A DNA stretch of 43,310 bases from the NCBI GenBank assembly GCA_036522835.1, contig DATDFB010000293.1:1-43310 (forward strand), in the 5' to 3' direction. A program made the position numbers and the translations under genes. This stretch comes from DATDFB01 sp036522835. Lineage in GTDB: Bacteria; Acidobacteriota; Thermoanaerobaculia; Gp7-AA8. The notes under the pieces were generated by a model, which was given only the letters and a program-made list of their open reading frames with translations, was not told the DNA's origin and did no database searches. Positions within the stretch are counted from its first letter, which is position 1. Each line of letters starts with the position of its first letter. Positions 30,733-39,561 of the stretch are shown here, piece by piece.

Positions 30733-31780
30733 CTGAACCTGCGGATAGCTGCTCCAGATGCGGAGCGATCGTTTCAAACGCGATCTCCGGAACGCCCGTG
30801 ATCGTCAGCGTGTACCGAATATCGGAGATGCGGTGATCTGGAGAACGCACGAAATTGCGCTCCGTGAGACTCGGAAACTCGTCGTTCACTTCAAAGAGGG
30901 CGGGATCGCTGCGGGAGAGAGGGGTTTCTAGGTAAACAGGTTCGAGATCGCGGCGATATCCGGTGGCTGCCAGCGCTTCGTAAAAACGATCGAGAAAAGC
31001 CTCGTCGGAAGCCAGCAAGCGTTCGATATGCTTCACGAGAGTGGGCAGCGTCTCTCCGGCGGGATCAGGTGACAACCGATAGCAGACCAGAAAAAGGTGG
31101 TTGAAAATTGCCGGATCGAGCTGGCTCAGACCGCAATGTATCGTGAACGGCATCTGCGAGGACGCCTTTACTTCAACTGCGACCTTCGTACCCGCCTGAA
31201 AGTCATGCGGCCGGCCAAGAGGGCCTGACCAGCTTGTGACCGACTGCGGTCCGAAGCGCTCGATTAATGCGGTGAGAAACGACAGCTCGCCGAACAGCCC
31301 GTAGAGCCATTCGGTGCTCACTGAGCCGCTGGAGTCCGGGCTCCAGAATCGCCTCCAGCGCAGACCGGTGCGGAATACGCTCTCGGCTGCGGACGCGCCG
31401 GACTGGACCAGCTCAAGAAGCACGTCCTCGGCGAAACGCAGAAATGGTCGCCGGAACGTGGGTGAGGTACCTGTAGCACACGAAACATCCAAGTACCGTT
31501 GCGCAGGGCGGCCTGCAACGGCCCATTCCCGCTCCGTAATGCGCAGTCCCCTGAAATTGAGTTGTGTGTAGCGTGTGTCGCCGTCGATTGGGGCGAGCAG
31601 CAGGTGAACGTCTTCTGCGGAATCGAGCGCGATGATAGCCGAAACATCGTGACGAGGCAGGACGACATCCTGGCCCGCAAGGCGGCCCTTCTCGCGGGGT
31701 GTTCGTGCGAGAACGTCTACGAGCGGCTGAAGAATGCCGCCGAAGCCCACTTCATTGGGAGATGTATTCGATAGTGGCAT
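30725..31780 (-). CDS. PD-(D/E)XK nuclease of the DUF4420 (PF14390) type
   Basis: 351 aa from ATG 31780, inside the 3' end of the Z1 gene (29-bp overlap). The frame is open farther upstream but only through Z1 coding sequence. The nuclease core has GLFGELSFLTALIERFG (E165), then W...GPLGRPHDFQ (D193) and VAVEVKAS (E203, K205), that is E, D and E-x-K spaced as in PD-(D/E)XK enzymes. DUF4420 proteins are known partners of Z1 and MORC-like ATPases in restriction-like operons. Predicted to be the DNA-cutting subunit of the system. The C-terminal half (ETLPTLVKHIERLL to the end) is conserved-looking but of unknown role. Confidence 0.85.
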   Translation of the reverse strand: MPLSNTSPNEVGFGGILQPLVDVLARTPREKGRLAGQDVVLPRHDVSAIIALDSAEDVHLLLAPIDGDTRYTQLNFRGLRITEREWAVAGRPAQRYLDVSCATGTSPTFRRPFLRFAEDVLLELVQSGASAAESVFRTGLRWRRFWSPDSSGSVSTEWLYGLFGELSFLTALIERFGPQSVTSWSGPLGRPHDFQAGTKVAVEVKASSQMPFTIHCGLSQLDPAIFNHLFLVCYRLSPDPAGETLPTLVKHIERLLASDEAFLDRFYEALAATGYRRDLEPVYLETPLSRSDPALFEVNDEFPSLTERNFVRSPDHRISDIRYTLTITGVPEIAFETIAPHLEQLSAGSDG

Positions 31781-34277
31781 TTGACTGAGACTCGGGGAAC
31801 GCGAACACAAGGCCGACGATGTCCTCTGCGTCCGCCTGGCTCGTGAAGAATTTGGCCCCGTTGGCTCGTTCCGAATCCCGGTCGATGGCGTAGAGCAACA
31901 GCCCTCCGCGGTTCGGATCGTTCGCCTGGCGGCGGGCTTCTCTGCGCCATGCAGCAATGTCGCCTCGGCTTGAGAGTACACCGATTGACGTAGCCGTGAT
32001 TGGCGCGCGAATAATCTTTCGGGTGAATACGCCGGGTGCCCAGGTGTAAGGATCGAGGTTAGGATTGCCCCGCGGCAGGATCACGTCCCATGATACGAGT
32101 TCGCCCCGGCCGTTCTGGCTTTCAATGTAGCCCGTCAGTAGCTCTCGGTTCACATCCCGGGCGTCGCGGCTGAATTCGTAAGACCGAAGAAACGCGAGAA
32201 TCGCATCGGCTGGCACATCGAGCCAGATATGCATGCCGTCTTCGGAGATGCTCTTCGGCGGCCGACCGAGATGTGAAAAGAGGGCGCGCGCTGCCTCCAT
32301 GTTCTTCCTGAGAGTGGTCTTGTTCTCTACCGGAAACGAGACCGTCTGCTGGATCGTGTTCTGGAATGAGATGGCGAGCTTTCTGGCGGCGCCCATTTTC
32401 ATCGGAGCCGTGACCGCCATGGTTGGGTGGCGGCGGATGATCGGCTTAAGTTCTACCGGTGATGGCGGGTCGGGCTCCTCCGCGTATTTCTTGAGGTCAT
32501 TGCGCAGTTCGTCTTCTACGCGTGCAAGTTCGGCGAAACGGTCGGCCAGCGCAGGCTGAACGTAGATCCGCGTCAGATCGTGATACTGCGGCCGGTATCC
32601 GAACCAGCGCCCCATCTGGAGGAGCGTGTCGTATTGGTTTGCAGGGCGCGTGAAGAAGCTGATGCTCAGGCCTTCGAGCGTGAGACCGCGTGATAAGCGG
32701 TTGCCGCCGACAACGACATAGCGTTTCGGCGGATCGGTGTAATCCAGTTCGTCCGGCGAATCGACGTTCAGGACCTTCACTTCGATCGCTTCGACGACAG
32801 ACTTCGCGAATTTCCAGATGGTATCGAACTCCTGATTCTGCAGGCTGGGGTCGTTCGCTTCGCGAGTAGTCTTTCTGAAGTCGTCATCCCACAATTTTCG
32901 CGCGCGACTGATCACATCAGAAAACTTGTGCGGACGGATCGCCGCGGCAGTGAGAAGCCGAAGCTCCTCACGGATTGTCTCCGCAAATACACGATGGAGA
33001 TGCGTTCGCTGCGAGGGATGCACGAGCATGCTGAAATGTGATCTGTCCTGGCCGCGCGCCAGTCGTGCGCAGCTGCTCAGAATGAAAGCCAGTAATGCCT
33101 CTTGCAGCGCGCGCGGGCAGTCGCCGCCCTGTTCGATGACCCGATCAAGTTCGTCGAGATCATCGTCATTCAGAGGCCTGATCACATCGAGCGGTGGGTC
33201 CTCGGTCGGCGACGGCGAGAGATCGGATGGTTCGAGCCCGAGACCGAACAGCTTCCGGGGGCCGAAGTAGCCGGGCGGTTCCGGAAGGGTAGCGATGAAG
33301 TCACGAGGATACAGATCGGCAGGGATATCCGCATCGATCAGGATGTTCGCAAACGGAGTAGCCGTAAATCCGATGTAGACCACCTTGGGCAAAGTCGCCA
33401 GAAGTTGCCTGATCCTTCGATTAGTCGCGGATGGGTCGATGGGCTCACCGTCGTCGTCGGTTCGGCCATAGTTGGTGTTGATGGAGCCCTGGTCTGCCTC
33501 GTCATCGATCACAATCGCCGGCAATTGCGATAACGGCACTGGTGATCGCTCCAGCCACTGGCGGAAGGTGTCGATGCGCCGATTCTTCTTGATCACGGCC
33601 AGTTTAGGCGTGACCGCGCTCAGGTCCATTGCGGTGCCCGGTACGAAATCGCCTTCCAGTCCTGAGTTGGTAAGCCGTGCCCACCGAGGCAGCGTGTAGT
33701 CGTGCTGAACGTAGGGACCGTCTGCCGCGATATCCGACGCTCCGGCTATTTCCTGGTCCAATCGGCGCTGCGTTTGTGCGCGCAGATCTCTCCAAAGGCC
33801 GCCGAGCACGATAAAGAGCTTGTACCCTTCATCTGCAGCTCGTGCGATCAGCGCGGCCATATTCGCGGTTTTCCCGCTCTGGATGTGGCCCACGACGAGT
33901 CCGCGGCCCTGAAAGGCCGGGGCGGCATCGGGTTTGGGCAGTCGGCGAATCAACTTCAGAGAAGTATCTGCGAGAGTGTCTACGGTTGATTTCGGCCAGC
34001 CGCGGGAGTCAACAAGGAACCGGCTGAATCCGCCGAAGTACTGCTGCGGCGACTCGTCTGTCGGGTTGCAACGAGCAAGGCGGATCGTCGAATCAACGAT
34101 AAGGTCGGCCGGTGCGATGTCGAGCGGCGGCGCGAAGTATTTCCGCACCTGTTCGCGGAGATGCAGCGGTACCTCCGCCTCCTGAATCGCTCCCTCGATG
34201 ACCTCCTCTGTGAGCGTCTTGTTCCTGCGACGGGCAAGGAACTCAACGATAGTTACCGCGTCCGAGAGGGTCTTCAT
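31752..34277 (-). CDS. Z1-domain superfamily-2 helicase-like ATPase
   Basis: 841 aa. ATPase motifs: Walker A GHIQSGKTANM (130-140), Walker B/DEAD-like VIDDEADQGSINT (256-268), motif III-like YIGFTATPFANIL (301-313). The Z1 hallmark is VVGGNRLSRGLTLEGLSISF in the C-terminal half, followed by RWFGYRPQYHDLTRIY. Z1 proteins (PF10593) are helicase-like ATPases encoded with GHKL ATPases, PD-(D/E)XK nucleases and DNA methyltransferases. Likely the translocating or DNA-remodelling subunit of the restriction complex. It shares a 4-bp ATGA overlap with the GHKL gene and a 29-bp overlap with the nuclease gene. Confidence 0.92.
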   Translation of the reverse strand: MKTLSDAVTIVEFLARRRNKTLTEEVIEGAIQEAEVPLHLREQVRKYFAPPLDIAPADLIVDSTIRLARCNPTDESPQQYFGGFSRFLVDSRGWPKSTVDTLADTSLKLIRRLPKPDAAPAFQGRGLVVGHIQSGKTANMAALIARAADEGYKLFIVLGGLWRDLRAQTQRRLDQEIAGASDIAADGPYVQHDYTLPRWARLTNSGLEGDFVPGTAMDLSAVTPKLAVIKKNRRIDTFRQWLERSPVPLSQLPAIVIDDEADQGSINTNYGRTDDDGEPIDPSATNRRIRQLLATLPKVVYIGFTATPFANILIDADIPADLYPRDFIATLPEPPGYFGPRKLFGLGLEPSDLSPSPTEDPPLDVIRPLNDDDLDELDRVIEQGGDCPRALQEALLAFILSSCARLARGQDRSHFSMLVHPSQRTHLHRVFAETIREELRLLTAAAIRPHKFSDVISRARKLWDDDFRKTTREANDPSLQNQEFDTIWKFAKSVVEAIEVKVLNVDSPDELDYTDPPKRYVVVGGNRLSRGLTLEGLSISFFTRPANQYDTLLQMGRWFGYRPQYHDLTRIYVQPALADRFAELARVEDELRNDLKKYAEEPDPPSPVELKPIIRRHPTMAVTAPMKMGAARKLAISFQNTIQQTVSFPVENKTTLRKNMEAARALFSHLGRPPKSISEDGMHIWLDVPADAILAFLRSYEFSRDARDVNRELLTGYIESQNGRGELVSWDVILPRGNPNLDPYTWAPGVFTRKIIRAPITATSIGVLSSRGDIAAWRREARRQANDPNRGGLLLYAIDRDSERANGAKFFTSQADAEDIVGLVFAFPESQSNATIEYISQ

Positions 34278-35764
34278 AGGTAGCGTCGCAGCGCTTTCTT
34301 CAGCGCAGCAATTGGTATCTGATCGACTGGCATTCTGCGCTCATACACCGCCTCGAGAACGCTCAACGCGGCGAGACAGACCTTTCTCAGGTCTCCGTCC
34401 GCCGCCGAGCGCGCCTCGAAGATGCCCGCAAGATCGTGATTCTTCGGGACGAGAACCTTAAGTTGACCGTTTCTTCCGGCATCGGTAATCGTCAGGCGTT
34501 GAGAGGGTGCATTGCTTTGCTGAAAAACGAGAGGACCGACTGTCACGACGGGCGGCGCGTCGCTGCGCCTCGCGTCCCCCTCAGTCTTCGTTGCCTTCGG
34601 CGCTCCGCCGCCGCGGCGGCCAGTTGGTGCCCGGTCGTAACGTTCGCGCGCGAGTTTGGCCCATGTGCTGACGCTCGACGCCACACGATCGCGTATCTCA
34701 GCGGGCACGCGGGCACGCATCTTCGTGATGTTGATTGCGAAAGCTCGGTCGAGATCGCGTGAGAAGTCGACGGCGACGCGCAAAAGCTTCGTGTGTTCGT
34801 CAACGGCTCGAAGCCAGCTCCAGCCGCCCGCCTGCAACAGGCGGTTGTTGCGATAAAAATAAAAGCCCTGCTGCTGGTTCCAGTTGCGCGGACCGGATGC
34901 ATCCCGCCACGCGACTGGCGACGAGAATTCGTCTTCGCGCGGCAGGATAAACGGGCTTACCGTTACCTGCGTCATTCGCTCCGAAACATCGTCAGATCGA
35001 TATGAGACCGGCAGCCGGACGATGTCGAGCTCGCGGGTCTTTTCATCACGACAGAACGGATCCCAGGGTGTCAGGCGCTCGCCGCAGACGTAAATTGCGA
35101 GCTTTCGATGGCCGGTGACGGCACCCTGCATAAAACGGTGAAAGACCATCCGCAGATGTCGGCTGACCTCATCAATGAGCCCTGCCAGAAACTTCTCACG
35201 TGCGCGCACATCGTGCGCCGAAAGGAGCGGCAGCGCCTCATCCAGATGCGTCCACAGCACAACGGTGCCATTCTCACGTGCGACCTCGTGGCTCAGCGCG
35301 TCCGCCTCCCATTCGGGAAGTTCGTCCTCGACAGGCGCGAGCAGATCCCAGTCATCGGTATCGTAAACATAGTCAATGTCCCAGCGCATGTAGTGACGCC
35401 GCGGCCGAGTATCGCGGCGCGCCTTGGGTTTCGAGGATACGGTGAGGGTGCGACACTGGCTGAGTGAAGCGGTCTTCAGGCCGAGGCCGTACTTTCCGAG
35501 GTCATCGGCTGTGTACTCCTGAAACGCGCCGAAGCGCATCGCCTCGTGTAGCTGATCCCGATCCATGCCGCTGCCGTTATCGGCAATAACGATGGAGGCC
35601 GGTCGCGATCCATGCTGTGCCGAGATCTCCACGTGAATTTCCGAGGCGTGGGCGGCGATGCTGTTATCGACAAGATCCGCGATCGCCGTGCTGCACTCAT
35701 ATCCCATGTTGCGAAGGCTCTCTATGAGCCGTTTCGCGCCCGGATTGGCCTTGAGAACTTTCAT
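34274..35764 (-). CDS. MORC/MutL-like GHKL ATPase
   Basis: 496 aa, ATG 35764 overlapping the methyltransferase stop (ATGA). The GHKL ATP-binding fold is clear: N-box AIADLVDNSIAAHA (N34), G1 IADNGSGMD (D62-D68), G2 GKYGLGLKTASLSQ (90-103). An S5-like middle region follows (FYFYRNNRLLQAGGW near the centre, like the MutL/MORC YxNxRLI segment), then a linker and a C-terminal helical part. It lacks a visible MutL endonuclease motif. In these operons the ATPase is thought to clamp DNA and couple methylation sensing to cleavage. Homology class known from comparative genomics; mechanism unproven. Confidence 0.9.
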   Translation of the reverse strand: MKVLKANPGAKRLIESLRNMGYECSTAIADLVDNSIAAHASEIHVEISAQHGSRPASIVIADNGSGMDRDQLHEAMRFGAFQEYTADDLGKYGLGLKTASLSQCRTLTVSSKPKARRDTRPRRHYMRWDIDYVYDTDDWDLLAPVEDELPEWEADALSHEVARENGTVVLWTHLDEALPLLSAHDVRAREKFLAGLIDEVSRHLRMVFHRFMQGAVTGHRKLAIYVCGERLTPWDPFCRDEKTRELDIVRLPVSYRSDDVSERMTQVTVSPFILPREDEFSSPVAWRDASGPRNWNQQQGFYFYRNNRLLQAGGWSWLRAVDEHTKLLRVAVDFSRDLDRAFAINITKMRARVPAEIRDRVASSVSTWAKLARERYDRAPTGRRGGGAPKATKTEGDARRSDAPPVVTVGPLVFQQSNAPSQRLTITDAGRNGQLKVLVPKNHDLAGIFEARSAADGDLRKVCLAALSVLEAVYERRMPVDQIPIAALKKALRRYL

Positions 35765-36984
35765 GCGGTGAGTTGAACAGCGCGTGAATTTGGTGCTCTC
35801 GTCTGCAACCGGCTGGAGCTCACGCCTTCGTCAAACACCTGAGCGTAGATGGCGTCGGCAATCGTTTCGGCCAAAATGGGAGGAACGGCATTGCCGATAA
35901 GCTGAAATTTTGTGCCCATTGCTCCGGCAAAGTAGAAGCAGTCAGGGAAAGACTGAAGCCGCGCCGCCTCGCGCACCGAAATGGTTCGTGCCTGCGAAGG
36001 ATGGATATGCGTGTAGCAGTCTCTGCTCAGGTGTGCTGTGACCGTACCGCTCGGTGCATCCCACCGCAGCTTTCTGTACTTGTCCTTGAAAATATCATCG
36101 CGATAACGCTTGAGACGCTTCGGCAGATCAACATACCGGCCGCCTTGCTTCATCAGACGAAAGGCTTCCAGGTCCTGTGCATTCTGCGTGCGGCAGACGT
36201 GATCAAAGATCGTGTCCTGGTCTGCAAGTTTCCGCATACGTTTTGCAAAGGCCGACAGACCACGCGTGCGACTGTATGGCCGGACCCATTCACGCGACCC
36301 GTTCCGAATACGTGGAAGATCGCTGATAGCATCCCGCACGGTCACTTCGGGATAAATCCGCTTCCCACGGGGTGCGTTGGTTGGCGGAAAGTCAAAGGTT
36401 AGCTCCAGATCCCTGCGGATACCGACAAAGAACAGGCGTTCGCGGACCTGCGGCACGCCATAATTGGCAGCATTCAGTAGCTTCCATGTAACGGTATAGC
36501 CCGCGCCTTCCAGGGATTCCGCAACGTCATCCGCGACGTTCTTGCCGTTGTGCGACAACATGCCGGGTACATTCTCCATAACCGCGACAGGCGGCTGGAA
36601 GTGCTCGACAAAGCCGATGAAGTGCGTATAGAGCTGGTTGCGCGGATCGTGATATTCCTGGCGTCGTCCTCCCGGAGTCCGGAGCGACCGCATCTTGCCG
36701 CGACCGACGCTGCTCCAGCCTTGGCAGGGCGGCCCTCCGATGATCGCGTCGAAGTAAGGATCCCGACCTGTCTGCACAAGATAGCGTTCCAAATCTGTGG
36801 GCGAGAACGTGGCCAGATCACGGCCGAGGGCGAGTGTTCCCATGTCGCTGAAGTTGCCCTGCAACGTTTCAACCGCGAACGGGTTGTGATCGATGGCGAC
36901 GGAAGTGTGAAACCCTGCCCAGTGAAAGCCGAGGCTGAATCCGCCGGCGCCCGCGAAGAGGTCGAGTATCCGCGGTTTGTCCAT
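35761..36984 (-). CDS. dcm: C5-cytosine DNA methyltransferase
   Basis: 407 aa, full length. Motif I DLFAGAGGFSLG (8-19) binds AdoMet; motif IV GGPPCQGWS contains nucleophile C87; motif VI ENVPG is at 137-141; motif VIII-like VRERLFFVGI follows; and the C-terminal motifs IX-X are SVREAARLQSFPD and QLIGNAVPP. The variable region between VIII and IX (about 210-310) sets the target, which cannot be read from sequence. It heads the five-gene operon and supplies self-protection; the deaminated product of its 5-methylcytosine would be the substrate of Vsr. The promoter at 36995-37023 gives almost no leader, and no Shine-Dalgarno is seen. Confidence 0.95.
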   Translation of the reverse strand: MDKPRILDLFAGAGGFSLGFHWAGFHTSVAIDHNPFAVETLQGNFSDMGTLALGRDLATFSPTDLERYLVQTGRDPYFDAIIGGPPCQGWSSVGRGKMRSLRTPGGRRQEYHDPRNQLYTHFIGFVEHFQPPVAVMENVPGMLSHNGKNVADDVAESLEGAGYTVTWKLLNAANYGVPQVRERLFFVGIRRDLELTFDFPPTNAPRGKRIYPEVTVRDAISDLPRIRNGSREWVRPYSRTRGLSAFAKRMRKLADQDTIFDHVCRTQNAQDLEAFRLMKQGGRYVDLPKRLKRYRDDIFKDKYRKLRWDAPSGTVTAHLSRDCYTHIHPSQARTISVREAARLQSFPDCFYFAGAMGTKFQLIGNAVPPILAETIADAIYAQVFDEGVSSSRLQTRAPNSRAVQLTA

Positions 36985-36994
36985 GATTATTTAC

Positions 36995-37023
36995 ATTATC
37001 AGGCCGGTGTCGACATACGGCAA
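36995..37023 (-). promoter_or_regulatory. Promoter of the methyltransferase-Z1 operon
   Basis: Read on the minus strand: TTGCCG (-35, 37023-37018), 17-nt spacer, GATAAT (-10, 37000-36995), then 10 nt to ATG 36984. The spacer contains the palindrome TGTCGACA, a possible operator for a controller or for autoregulation by the methyltransferase. Confidence 0.6.
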
Positions 37024-37310
37024 GTCCACAGCCGAGGCATTCGCCGCAGTTCCATGTCCACGCCCGCCCAACCGTGCTCCTTGTCTGGTGGAGTTATACG
37101 AGTGATGCCGCACCAGCCGCAACGTAAAGTGAACAGCCACGCTACGAAGCTATGCCGTAACCGCCTCGATCCGTGTGACCCATATCGGCATTCTACCCCT
37201 TGTAGAACGGCTTTGCTACCTTCGCGAACGTGCTCGCCGAACGCCTTGACAGGATCGACTGGCGAGGTATGGTCAAAGGGATCACCACCTGCGTCCACGT
37301 CACCAATACA
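37024..37310. other. Intergenic region between the methyltransferase operon and the small zinc-ribbon gene
   Basis: About 290 bp of lower-GC sequence with no convincing gene. An antisense frame crosses it (to 36999) but has no family pattern or ribosome site. The only other reading possibility is a longer N-terminus (from 37230) for the small gene at 37311. It probably contains that gene's promoter. Confidence 0.5.
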
Positions 37311-37544
37311 ATGCTGACCGAGGAAGTAATCAAACATGATAAGAACGATAGAGACGCATGGACTTGTGTATGCGGTAACGAGCTGGGTAGCGATGGTTTT
37401 TACCCGTGTGACAGCCATGGCAACGAGATAGAGCCGACAGCGGGGTGGGCGGGACTCTACGTCTGCTTTCGTTGTGGCCGTATTATTGAACAGAACACGC
37501 TACGTGTCGTCGGTCGCAACCCTCACCCGAAACTGATGGCATGA
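37311..37544 (+). CDS. Small cysteine-rich (zinc-ribbon) protein
   Basis: 77 aa from ATG 37311; an in-frame start at 37230 would give 104 aa but the added part looks like noise. The conserved-looking core is DAWTCVCGNELGSDGFYPC, then HGNEIEPTAGWAGLYVCFRCGRIIEQNTLRVVGR. Likely zinc ligands are C19, C21, C33, C52 and C55. I recall closely similar small proteins (WxCxCGN..DGFYPC..GxxVEPT...YVCxRCGRII) as frequent hypotheticals on plasmids and in metagenomes, so this is probably a real, mobile accessory gene. Function unknown. It converges on the serine recombinase, with hairpins and a terminator between. Confidence 0.7.
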   Translation: MLTEEVIKHDKNDRDAWTCVCGNELGSDGFYPCDSHGNEIEPTAGWAGLYVCFRCGRIIEQNTLRVVGRNPHPKLMA

Positions 37545-37640
37545 TGGGCGGAGTGCTGATCTGCTGATAATAGCTCGAGCATGGATAATCGGCAGCCAGC
37601 GCTCCAAGCCTAAAATCGGAGCCGTCAGGTATCGTGCCCG

Positions 37641-37695
37641 GACACCAGGTGTCAACGTCCGTGCAAAAACGGACTTAGGGGACATTGGGGACATT
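37641..37695. repeat. Two hairpins followed by tandem GGGGACATT repeats
   Basis: GACACC-a-GGTGTC (37641-37653), GTCCGT-gcaaaa-ACGGAC (37657-37674), then GGGGACATT twice head to tail (37678-37695). This dense set of short repeats lies between convergent genes near the 3' end of the serine recombinase gene. It could be a REP/IS-end remnant or part of a recombination site. Confidence 0.55.
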
Positions 37696-37704
37696 GGCCT
37701 GAAG

Positions 37705-37734
37705 CAAGAAGACCCGCCTTGGCGGGTCTTCTTG
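37705..37734. terminator. Strong hairpin terminator between convergent genes
   Basis: CAAGAAGACCCGCC-tt-GGCGGGTCTTCTTG: perfect 14-bp stem, 2-nt loop. The AAGAAG/CTTCTT lower stem resembles the A- and U-rich flanks of bidirectional terminators. It would serve the small gene (plus) and the serine recombinase (minus). Confidence 0.8.
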
Positions 37735-37754
37735 TACGCGTGTCTCTACGGTTT

Positions 37755-39314
37755 TTAGGGTGCCATGCCTTCGACTTGCGCAGGAAGAAGTATGTTGCGG
37801 ATGCGCCAAACCTCGCTTTCGGATAAGTCCTTGGTCCAGGACATCAGGTCTTTACCCGAGCTGGTCCGAGGCGTGTAGCAATGAGGTCCACAACTTTGTA
37901 AAAAGTCACTTTTGAGCATCGTTGCGAACGGCTCATTCAGCGAAAAATATAGCGATTTTCCGGTTACACGGCAGTCCGAGATTACGATTTCGAGCAATTG
38001 GCGCTTTTGATCGCTGTTTCCCGTTTTGTACAGATTTGACGCGGTTTTCGCGAGTCCGAGAATTTGAAGGGCCATTGCCGCAATCTGCTCGTTTCCGCTG
38101 ACGACCCCGGCAAGCTCCTGTTCCAGCCGGTGCCGCTCCATGACGAGCGCTGCCCGCCGTTCGTCGTGCGCACTGCTGTCGATCCTCCCGTCGATCAGGA
38201 GGTCAGTGAGGCGCTGCGAGCGGGCGGAATTGGCGGAAAGCGCGTCTTCCAGCGCACGTCGTCGGCTTTCGAGCAGGGCGGTGCGGTCGGCCGCAAGCGT
38301 GGCGATTTCCTGCTCGGCCGCGGCAGCCTCGGTTTGGTTCAGCGTCACTCCTTCGAGGAGCTCCCGGAAAGCGGCGTCAATCGCGTCCTCGCGGAGCGAA
38401 GTTGTCGGGCAACTGATTGTCTGGCAGCGGTAGTAGACGAAGCCTTTCCGTTCCGAACCGACGAGGCATCGGCCGCAGGACTGACATTTGAGCAGGCGGC
38501 GAAAGATGAACGAGAAGCGCTTCGTACGCCGGACGAACTTTCCATCAAGCACTTCCTGCACGCGGTCGAAGATGGCACGGGGAACAATCGGCGCGTGCGC
38601 TCCGGGGAAGAGTCCGTGCCGCTCAGAGCGGATGATGCCGGCATAGAACGGATTCCGGAGCATCTCGTGGATTTGTCTGAGGCGCAGGGGATTACCGTTC
38701 CGGTTTCGAAGGCCGAGGCGCTCTGCTTCCGCAGTGACTATGCGGATCGAGCAACCGCCCGTCGCATACAGCTCGAAGAGCTCGCGGATGAGCGGGCCCT
38801 TTACAGGATCGATCGCCTTCGCAGTACCGGCGCCGCGGTCCAGGTATCCGACAGGCGCGCCGTGCGGCAGGTATCCCTGCTTCAGGCGGCCGAGGATGCC
38901 TTTCAGCGCTTCCTCGCGGAGGTTCCGGATGTAATCGACGGCGACGGCAACCTGGATGTCAGCCGCGAGACGCCCGCCGCGAGACCGGAGGTCAAGGTCG
39001 TCGTTCGCGAAGTGCACCTCGATGCCGCTCTCGATCATGTCGTCGATGTCGGCCCAATCGCGGTAATTCCGCGTGCTCCGGTCGATCTTGTGCATGACAA
39101 CTCCGGCGGCCTTGCCGGCGCGGAGAAGCTTCACCATGCGGGCGAACTCGGGCCGGCCGGCTTTGGCTGCCGTCTTCCGCTCCTCGAACCATTGGATGAT
39201 CTGGACGCCCGTGCGACTCGCGTAGCGCTCGATCGCGGCGCGCTGCTCCTGAAGCGACACGCCCTGGCCCTGCTTTGCCGTAGAGACACGGATGTAAGCA
39301 AATAGCTGTTTCAT
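37755..39314 (-). CDS. Large serine recombinase
   Basis: 519 aa. Resolvase catalytic domain (1-145) with nucleophile S11 in AYIRVSTAKQG, the helper motif IDRSTRNYRDW (78-87) and the LREEALKGILGRLKQGYLPHGAPVGY transition into the recombinase domain (150-260). A zinc ribbon follows (C277, C280, C283 with C297, C302), then a coiled coil (about 320-400) and a C-terminal DNA-binding part. Such enzymes integrate and excise elements at short att sites without host factors. It is the second, unrelated recombinase of the island. The start codon overlaps the stop of the small gene upstream (ATGA). Confidence 0.95.
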   Translation of the reverse strand: MKQLFAYIRVSTAKQGQGVSLQEQRAAIERYASRTGVQIIQWFEERKTAAKAGRPEFARMVKLLRAGKAAGVVMHKIDRSTRNYRDWADIDDMIESGIEVHFANDDLDLRSRGGRLAADIQVAVAVDYIRNLREEALKGILGRLKQGYLPHGAPVGYLDRGAGTAKAIDPVKGPLIRELFELYATGGCSIRIVTAEAERLGLRNRNGNPLRLRQIHEMLRNPFYAGIIRSERHGLFPGAHAPIVPRAIFDRVQEVLDGKFVRRTKRFSFIFRRLLKCQSCGRCLVGSERKGFVYYRCQTISCPTTSLREDAIDAAFRELLEGVTLNQTEAAAAEQEIATLAADRTALLESRRRALEDALSANSARSQRLTDLLIDGRIDSSAHDERRAALVMERHRLEQELAGVVSGNEQIAAMALQILGLAKTASNLYKTGNSDQKRQLLEIVISDCRVTGKSLYFSLNEPFATMLKSDFLQSCGPHCYTPRTSSGKDLMSWTKDLSESEVWRIRNILLPAQVEGMAP

Positions 39315-39526
39315 CCGGTGTTTTTGAATGTACAGGGCTCGACCTGCCCCGCGTTCACGCTACCTCCGACAGGCGGTTCCGTCAAAGTGTCCTCCGTGCT
39401 GTGCACGATCTCGAGGGCAAGGCGAACGTAGCGCGCGAAGCGCGCCTCCGCGGCGGCCAGTTGTTCTTCATTGAGATGCGGAAGCATCGCTCGCCAGGAC
39501 TCCCGCGACGTCTGGATCATCCGCAT
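39311..39526 (-). CDS. Small hypothetical protein coupled to the serine recombinase
   Basis: 71 aa. It starts MRMIQTSRESWRAMLPHLNE, continues with a helical segment (EEQLAAAEARFARYVRLALEIVH) and ends in a polar tail with one cysteine. The stop overlaps the recombinase start as ATGA, so the two are translated together. The size and position would suit a regulator or directionality factor of the recombinase, but there is no sequence evidence for either. Divergent from the primase gene across an inverted repeat. Confidence 0.65.
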   Translation of the reverse strand: MRMIQTSRESWRAMLPHLNEEQLAAAEARFARYVRLALEIVHSTEDTLTEPPVGGSVNAGQVEPCTFKNTG

Positions 39527-39561
39527 AGCTTATGGGGTACCGAAAAAGTCCACGAGACTGA

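Noticed and set aside
36999..37418. Minus-strand open frame in the gap upstream of the methyltransferase.
   Set aside because: No family pattern or ribosome site, it overlaps the operon promoter, and it is opposite the better-supported small zinc-ribbon gene.
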